Below, piece by piece: positions 5,569-9,214 of a DNA stretch of 9,214 nt; the stretch's first letter is position 1; the number at the start of each line of letters is the position of its first letter. The translations under genes were made by a program, and so were the position numbers. This stretch comes from PHAA01 sp964584415 (GTDB taxonomy: Bacteria > Bacillota > Syntrophomonadia > Syntrophomonadales > Syntrophomonadaceae): positions 1 to 9,214 of the forward strand of contig CAZOZX010000079.1 of assembly GCA_964584415.1 (NCBI GenBank), given 5' to 3'. Below the pieces are notes generated by a model. The model searched no databases and was not told the DNA's origin. It was given only the letters and a program-made list of their open reading frames with translations.

Positions 5569-7404
5569 ATGGCTGCTAATTTTGCGGTAAATAACATCAG
5601 GGATTTTGAATTTATCATCCAGGAATGGCTTCCCACCGAAGGAGTCTTCAATTACCCGCAGTTTGCCGACTATTATTCCAGGGATGATATCAAAGCGGTT
5701 CTTGCACCTATCTTAAAAATGTGCAAAGAAGTCATCGAACCTACCAATGACGATGGCGAGAATAACCCGATCCAGTTTGCGGACGGCAAAGTAGTAACTC
5801 CCAAGAGCTTTGGCCCGCTGTTCCATAAACTGCAGAGCGAGGGCTGGGGTACCAGCAATATCGATAACAGTGAGGACGCCATGGTACTGCCGGAGATGCT
5901 GTATGCAGCGGTATGGGAAATGATCTGCGCCGCCAACCCGGCCTTCATGCCTTATGTACTGCTGACCAGCGGTGCGGCTGACCTGATCCAGAGCTATGGC
6001 GACGAAAAAGTCAAAGCCATGTTCCTGCCCAAAATGATGGACGGAACCTGGTCGGGGACCATGTGCCTAACTGAACCCAGCGCCGGCTCCGACGTAGGCG
6101 ATATCATGTCCAAAGCTTATCCTACTGACGATCCGCGCATCTTCAAAATCAAGGGCAGCAAGATTTTCATAACCGGCGGGGACAATGACTTCACCGAGAA
6201 TATCATTCATCTTTACCTGGCCCGGGTAGAAGGATCCAAACCAGGTACCGGTGGGATCTCGCTGTTCGTGGTACCCAAGTACTGGGTCAATGACGATGGC
6301 AGCCTGGAGGACAATGATTTCCAGACCACCGGCGCCGAACACAAGATGGGTTTACACGGATCGGTTACCGCCTCCCTGGCCGCGGGTGAGAATAACGGCT
6401 GCCGCGGCTGGCTGCTGGGCACTGATCCCCGCGAAAACGACGGCAAGGGCGAAGGTATGGCCCAGATGTTCCAGATGATGAACCTGGCCCGCATGGAGAC
6501 CGGTCATATGGCTCTGTCCTGTATCATCAATGCCTTTGCCAACGCCCGCGACAACGCCAAGGAAAGAATCCAGGGCCGCCCCTTTACCAATCCCAGAGCT
6601 GGGCGGGTAGCGATCATAAATCACGAAGACATCAAGCGCACCCTGATGATGGGCAAGGCTCACATCGAAGCCATCCGGGCCATGATGTACCGGGTGTACC
6701 TGGCCTTTGACCAGCGCCACCGCGATCCCGATCCGGCTGTCAGAAAAGCAGCCGCTGATCTTATTGAAATGACCACCCCGCTGTGTAAAGCCTATCCATC
6801 CGATGAAGGCTGGTGGCTGATCGGGGAAGCGATCCAGACTTATGGCGGATATGGTTACTGTTCTGAATATCCGGTCGGCCAAATTGCCTGCGATATGAAG
6901 ATCTACTCCATTTGGGAAGGTACCAACTTCATCCAGTCCCTTGACCTGGTAGGACGCAAGATGAACATGAAGGGCGGCAGTGTATTTGGCGCCTGGGTGC
7001 AGGAAATGGTTGATTTCTGTGAAGCCAACAAGGATAATCATGCCTTTACCAAGGAATTTGCCAACCTAAGCAGAGCCCTGGGTGCTTATAAAGCGATGTT
7101 AATCGCCCTGGGCGAGAACTCCAAAGCCAATCCCAGCTTGATCCCGCTGTATTCGCGTCGTATCCTGACCGCCACCTCACAGCTGTTCTGCGGCCGCCAG
7201 ATCCTGGACCAGGGCCTATTGGCTGAAAGGAAAGCCCGTGAAGTAGGACCGGAACATTATGATTACAATTTCTACAGCGGCAAAGTAGCTACCAGTAAGT
7301 ACTACCTGCGTAACGTGGTTCCTAACGTATGGGCAGTGGCGGAAATCGTCATGGATGCCGACACCTCTGCTATCGACGTTCCGACCGACGTATTCGAGTA
7401 CTAG
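5569..7404 (+). CDS. Large-type acyl-CoA dehydrogenase, probably butyryl-CoA dehydrogenase
   Basis: This FAD enzyme would oxidise butyryl-CoA to crotonyl-CoA and pass electrons to electron-transfer flavoprotein. At 611 aa it is far longer than the 380-aa short-chain enzymes. It belongs to the extended group (FadE5/DmdC type) with an added N-terminal helical segment and a C-terminal extension (about 465-611). The flavin-binding signature CLTEPSAGSDVG is at 166-177, YGGYGY at 425-430, and the catalytic-base motif WEGTN carries E450. LDLVGRKM (459-465) is typical of the long group. The usual Arg-Asp just before the base motif is Cys-Asp (441-442), and the usual Tyr before the glutamate is Trp (W449). 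GGAGGT at 5557-5562 precedes the ATG by 6 nt. No etfAB genes follow in the window, so its electron acceptor is encoded elsewhere. Chain-length preference is inferred from the neighbours. Confidence 0.93.
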   Translation: MAANFAVNNIRDFEFIIQEWLPTEGVFNYPQFADYYSRDDIKAVLAPILKMCKEVIEPTNDDGENNPIQFADGKVVTPKSFGPLFHKLQSEGWGTSNIDNSEDAMVLPEMLYAAVWEMICAANPAFMPYVLLTSGAADLIQSYGDEKVKAMFLPKMMDGTWSGTMCLTEPSAGSDVGDIMSKAYPTDDPRIFKIKGSKIFITGGDNDFTENIIHLYLARVEGSKPGTGGISLFVVPKYWVNDDGSLEDNDFQTTGAEHKMGLHGSVTASLAAGENNGCRGWLLGTDPRENDGKGEGMAQMFQMMNLARMETGHMALSCIINAFANARDNAKERIQGRPFTNPRAGRVAIINHEDIKRTLMMGKAHIEAIRAMMYRVYLAFDQRHRDPDPAVRKAAADLIEMTTPLCKAYPSDEGWWLIGEAIQTYGGYGYCSEYPVGQIACDMKIYSIWEGTNFIQSLDLVGRKMNMKGGSVFGAWVQEMVDFCEANKDNHAFTKEFANLSRALGAYKAMLIALGENSKANPSLIPLYSRRILTATSQLFCGRQILDQGLLAERKAREVGPEHYDYNFYSGKVATSKYYLRNVVPNVWAVAEIVMDADTSAIDVPTDVFEY

Positions 7405-7410
7405 GAGGGG
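7403..7410 (+). promoter_or_regulatory. Ribosome binding site for the CoA-transferase, overlapping the preceding stop
   Basis: AGGAGGGG overlaps the TAG stop (7402-7404) of the acyl-CoA dehydrogenase and sits 7 nt before the GTG at 7418. An in-frame ATG at 7355 lies inside the upstream gene. It has no comparable site and would add 21 residues out of family character, so GTG 7418 is the start. The tight packing suggests translational coupling. Confidence 0.85.
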
Positions 7411-7417
7411 ACTGGCA

Positions 7418-8761
7418 GTGGACTATATTGCGGAATACCAGCGCAAGCTGACCCCGGTAGACAAAGCGGTCAAGGTTATCAAATCCGGAGACCTGGTCCA
7501 CTACGGCGAATTTGTCATGAATTCGGCTTACCTGGACGCAGCCCTGGCCAAACGGGTGGAGGAGCTGAGCAATGTCAATATCCGTACCACTACCTGCCCG
7601 TTCCCGCCCAAAGCGGTCCTGGCCGATCCGGAGAGAAAGCATTTTATCTACAACGATATCCATATGAGCGGAGCCAGCCGCAAACTGCATGACAAGAATT
7701 TATGTAATTACGTGCCGCTTACCTATCATGAAGGCAACAGTTTTTTTGACCGGGGTTACGTCAACCCGGATGTAGCCCTGATCAAGGTGGCGCCCATGGA
7801 CAAACACGGATATTTTAATTTCGGTACTTCCTGTTCATTTACGCCTAATTCCTGCGATGCCGCCAAAGTGGTCATTGCTGAGGTGAACAGCACTGTTCCC
7901 CAATGCCTGGGGGGCAATCGTGAGTCCATCCACATTTCGGAGATAGATTACATCGTAGAAGGCGATAACCAGCCCATGATCCAGCTCCCAGATGTGCCGG
8001 TAAGCGATACCGACAAGAAAATAGCCGCTATTGTCATGGAGGAACTAGAGGATGGAGCCTGCCTGCAGCTGGGCATCGGGGGTATGCCCAACTTTGTAGG
8101 GGCGATGATCGCCCAGTCGGATTTGAAGGATCTGGGCGTGCACACCGAAATGCTGTGCGATTCGTTTGTGGATATGTATGAAGCCGGACGCATAACCGGC
8201 CGCCGCAAACAGCTGGACAAGTGCAAGATGGTGTATACCTTTGCTATGGGCAGCAACAAGCTGTATGAATTCCTGGACCACAATCCCTGCTGTGCCATTT
8301 ACCCGGTGGAGTATACCAACCATCCCCGCATCATCAGCCAGAATGACAAGGTTATCGGTATCAATAATGCCATCGAGGTCGACCTGTATGGGCAAGTGGC
8401 AAGCGAATCATCCGGGGTCCGGCATATCTCCGGGACCGGCGGGCAGCTGGACTTCATCAGCGGGTCCTATGATTCGGTAGGGGGCAAAGGCTTGATTTGC
8501 CTGACCTCTACCTTTACCGACAAGAGTGGCAAACTGAAATCAAGAATTCGTCCCACCCTGACCCAAGGAGCGATTGTAACCGTGCCCCGCAGCATCAATT
8601 TCTATGTGATCACCGAGTACGGGATCGCCATGCTCAAAGCCCAGTCAACCTGGCAGCGGGCCGAAGCCCTGATCAACATTGCTCACCCGGATCTGCGCGA
8701 TGAACTGATCAGAGAAGCCGAAGAGATGCATATCTGGGTAAGAAGCAACAAAATCTGTTAG
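7418..8761 (+). CDS. Butyryl-CoA:acetate / 4-hydroxybutyrate-type CoA-transferase
   Basis: This family I-type CoA-transferase (acetyl-CoA hydrolase/transferase fold) would move CoA from acetyl-CoA to butyrate, activating the substrate without spending ATP. It is 447 aa from GTG 7418, the usual length. The first half carries VAPMDKHGYFNFG (124-136). The LGIGGMPN loop (218-225) and VHTEM (241-245) follow, with E244 at the position I expect for the catalytic glutamate that forms the glutamyl-CoA thioester. The second half has INNAIEVDLYGQVASES, HISGTGGQLDF, a GGKGLICLTST block, VITEYGIAMLK and IAHPDLRDEL, all hallmarks of the butyryl-CoA and 4-hydroxybutyrate transferases. HISGTGGQ with ICLTST resembles the butyryl-CoA:acetate branch more than the 4-hydroxybutyrate branch, from memory of those families. 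It lies 13 nt after the acyl-CoA dehydrogenase and is probably co-translated. The exact acyl specificity is an inference from context. Confidence 0.92.
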   Translation: MDYIAEYQRKLTPVDKAVKVIKSGDLVHYGEFVMNSAYLDAALAKRVEELSNVNIRTTTCPFPPKAVLADPERKHFIYNDIHMSGASRKLHDKNLCNYVPLTYHEGNSFFDRGYVNPDVALIKVAPMDKHGYFNFGTSCSFTPNSCDAAKVVIAEVNSTVPQCLGGNRESIHISEIDYIVEGDNQPMIQLPDVPVSDTDKKIAAIVMEELEDGACLQLGIGGMPNFVGAMIAQSDLKDLGVHTEMLCDSFVDMYEAGRITGRRKQLDKCKMVYTFAMGSNKLYEFLDHNPCCAIYPVEYTNHPRIISQNDKVIGINNAIEVDLYGQVASESSGVRHISGTGGQLDFISGSYDSVGGKGLICLTSTFTDKSGKLKSRIRPTLTQGAIVTVPRSINFYVITEYGIAMLKAQSTWQRAEALINIAHPDLRDELIREAEEMHIWVRSNKIC

Positions 8762-8762
8762 C

Positions 8763-8808
8763 AGGCAAGGGGACGGTTCTGTTGCCTGGGCGCCTGATTG
8801 CCAGGCAA
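8763..8808 (+). repeat. Palindromic spacer with three interchangeable stem arms
   Basis: AGGCAA (8763-8768), TTGCCT (8782-8787) and AGGCAA (8803-8808) allow two exclusive hairpins. The second is the stronger: TTGCCTGG (8782-8789) with CCAGGCAA (8801-8808), an 8-bp perfect stem. The first loop contains GGGGACGGTT (8769-8778), the core repeated at the right end of the window. It begins just after the CoA-transferase stop and ends 9 nt before the ribosome binding site of the small gene. It may be a remnant of a dispersed palindromic repeat, an mRNA-stabilising 3' end, or an attenuator-like switch. Confidence 0.6.
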
Positions 8809-8817
8809 CGCGTGCAT

Positions 8818-8823
8818 GGAGGT
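8818..8823 (+). promoter_or_regulatory. Ribosome binding site of the small acidic gene
   Basis: GGAGGT lies 6 nt before ATG 8830. It supports translation of the 80-aa frame and fixes its start. Earlier in-frame starts fall inside the palindromic spacer. Confidence 0.7.
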
Positions 8824-8829
8824 AGTGAG

Positions 8830-9072
8830 ATGGACAAGATCGATATCCTGGAGAGACTGATAAGTATAAAGAATAGTGCAGATGAAAGAGCCCATTTGGA
8901 GTCGATAGGAGATCCTCTTAAGGAAGAGGAAATCCGGGCCTATATCCTGCAACGGGGAGTAGAAGAACTGATCATCTCTATTCAAAATACCTGTTTGGAG
9001 GACCTGATCGACCGGGAAGAGTTAATAAATCATGAAGGTAAGACCTTCATCAAATCGCTCCAGTCATATTGA
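8830..9072 (+). CDS. Small acidic protein of unknown function (80 aa)
   Basis: I do not recognise this protein. It is 80 aa, strongly acidic (about 18 Asp/Glu against 10 Lys/Arg) and looks mostly alpha-helical, with amphipathic stretches at about 2-14, 30-51 and 56-66. It has one cysteine (C55), no signal peptide, no membrane segment and no metal-binding cysteine pairs. A good ribosome binding site (8818-8823) and an intact frame with no internal stop support it as a real gene. It lies 68 nt after the CoA-transferase in the same direction and could be the last gene of the operon. The intervening palindrome could also set it apart. A small regulatory or adaptor role is possible but not shown. 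Confidence 0.65.
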   Translation: MDKIDILERLISIKNSADERAHLESIGDPLKEEEIRAYILQRGVEELIISIQNTCLEDLIDREELINHEGKTFIKSLQSY

Positions 9073-9110
9073 TCGTCCATCCATTTCCTATAATCTAATA
9101 CCCCTTACTC

Positions 9111-9143
9111 GCCGGCAGCTATTCGCGTTGAATAGCTGCCGGC
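9111..9143 (+). terminator. Perfect 14-bp hairpin after the small gene, probable operon end
   Basis: GCCGGCAGCTATTC (9111-9124) and GAATAGCTGCCGGC (9130-9143) are exact reverse complements around a 5-nt loop, 38 nt after the last stop codon. The stem is long and GC-rich at its base, as in terminators. The following bases (ACTTATGTCC) lack a T-run on either strand, so intrinsic termination is uncertain. It could instead be a 3' stabilising hairpin or part of a repeat element. Confidence 0.45.
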
Positions 9144-9159
9144 ACTTATGTCCAGGCAC

Positions 9160-9208
9160 GGGGACGGTTTGGGGTGCGCCCCCAAAGGTGTACAGATTAG
9201 GGACGGTT
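9160..9208 (+). repeat. GGGACGGTT-core dispersed repeat (partial, REP/RAYT-associated type)
   Basis: GGGGACGGTT at 9160-9169 and AGGGACGGTT at 9199-9208 flank a hairpin, TTTGGGG (9168-9174) with CCCCAAA (9180-9186). A third copy of the core is at 8769-8778. Motifs of this kind are known to me as dispersed intergenic repeats near REP-associated tyrosine transposase genes in Firmicutes. No transposase is visible here. The element probably continues past the right edge. Confidence 0.5.
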
Positions 9209-9214
9209 AGATAA

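Noticed and set aside
6352..7041. 229-codon minus-strand frame inside the acyl-CoA dehydrogenase gene
   Set aside because: It lies wholly opposite a gene with clear family motifs and is a codon-bias shadow, with no recognisable domain.
9032..9214. Plus-strand frame running to the right edge
   Set aside because: It overlaps the small acidic gene in another frame, runs through the 14-bp hairpin and the repeat cores, and has no family resemblance.
8763..9214. CRISPR array suggested by the repeated GGGACGGTT cores
   Set aside because: There are only three short cores with very uneven spacing (about 391 and 39 bp), no long conserved repeat and no cas genes.

Overview
The window reads as one catabolic locus of an anaerobic, syntrophic-type Firmicute (Syntrophomonas/Syntrophothermus-like). 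I infer this from gene content and protein style, not from a database match, and the genus is not resolved. All recognised genes lie on the plus strand. Base composition looks even to slightly GC-rich throughout, with no obvious foreign island.

Positions 1-2077 hold the 3' part of a large sigma-54 enhancer-binding regulator. It is cut by the left window edge. It has three tandem PAS sensor repeats of exactly 120 residues each, a complete AAA+ domain with the GAFTGA loop, and a Fis-type helix-turn-helix. Positions 2078-2536 carry no gene but are dense in signals. They hold several inverted repeats, repeated AGCGG motifs, a 14-bp dyad followed by a T-run, and a near-perfect -24/-12 (sigma-54) promoter at 2388-2405. 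A structured leader follows the promoter.

Positions 2537-8761 form a five-gene set: 3-hydroxybutyryl-CoA dehydrogenase, crotonase, thiolase, a large (611 aa) acyl-CoA dehydrogenase, and a butyryl-CoA:acetate-type CoA-transferase. Together they cover every step from butyrate to two acetyl-CoA. The CoA-transferase activates butyrate, the dehydrogenase makes crotonyl-CoA, the crotonase hydrates it, Hbd oxidises it to acetoacetyl-CoA, and the thiolase cleaves that. No etfAB genes sit among them, unlike the bcs operon of butyrate-forming clostridia, which favours the oxidative direction. A hairpin plus T-run between thiolase and acyl-CoA dehydrogenase may trim expression of the distal genes.

Positions 8762-9214 hold a palindromic spacer, an 80-aa acidic protein of unknown function (8830-9072), a perfect 14-bp hairpin, and three copies of a GGGACGGTT core. 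That core resembles the dispersed repeats linked to REP-associated tyrosine transposases in related Firmicutes.

The main inference is that the PAS/AAA+ regulator activates the butyrate operon from the sigma-54 promoter just downstream of its own gene, probably in response to a small-molecule or redox signal read by the tandem PAS domains.
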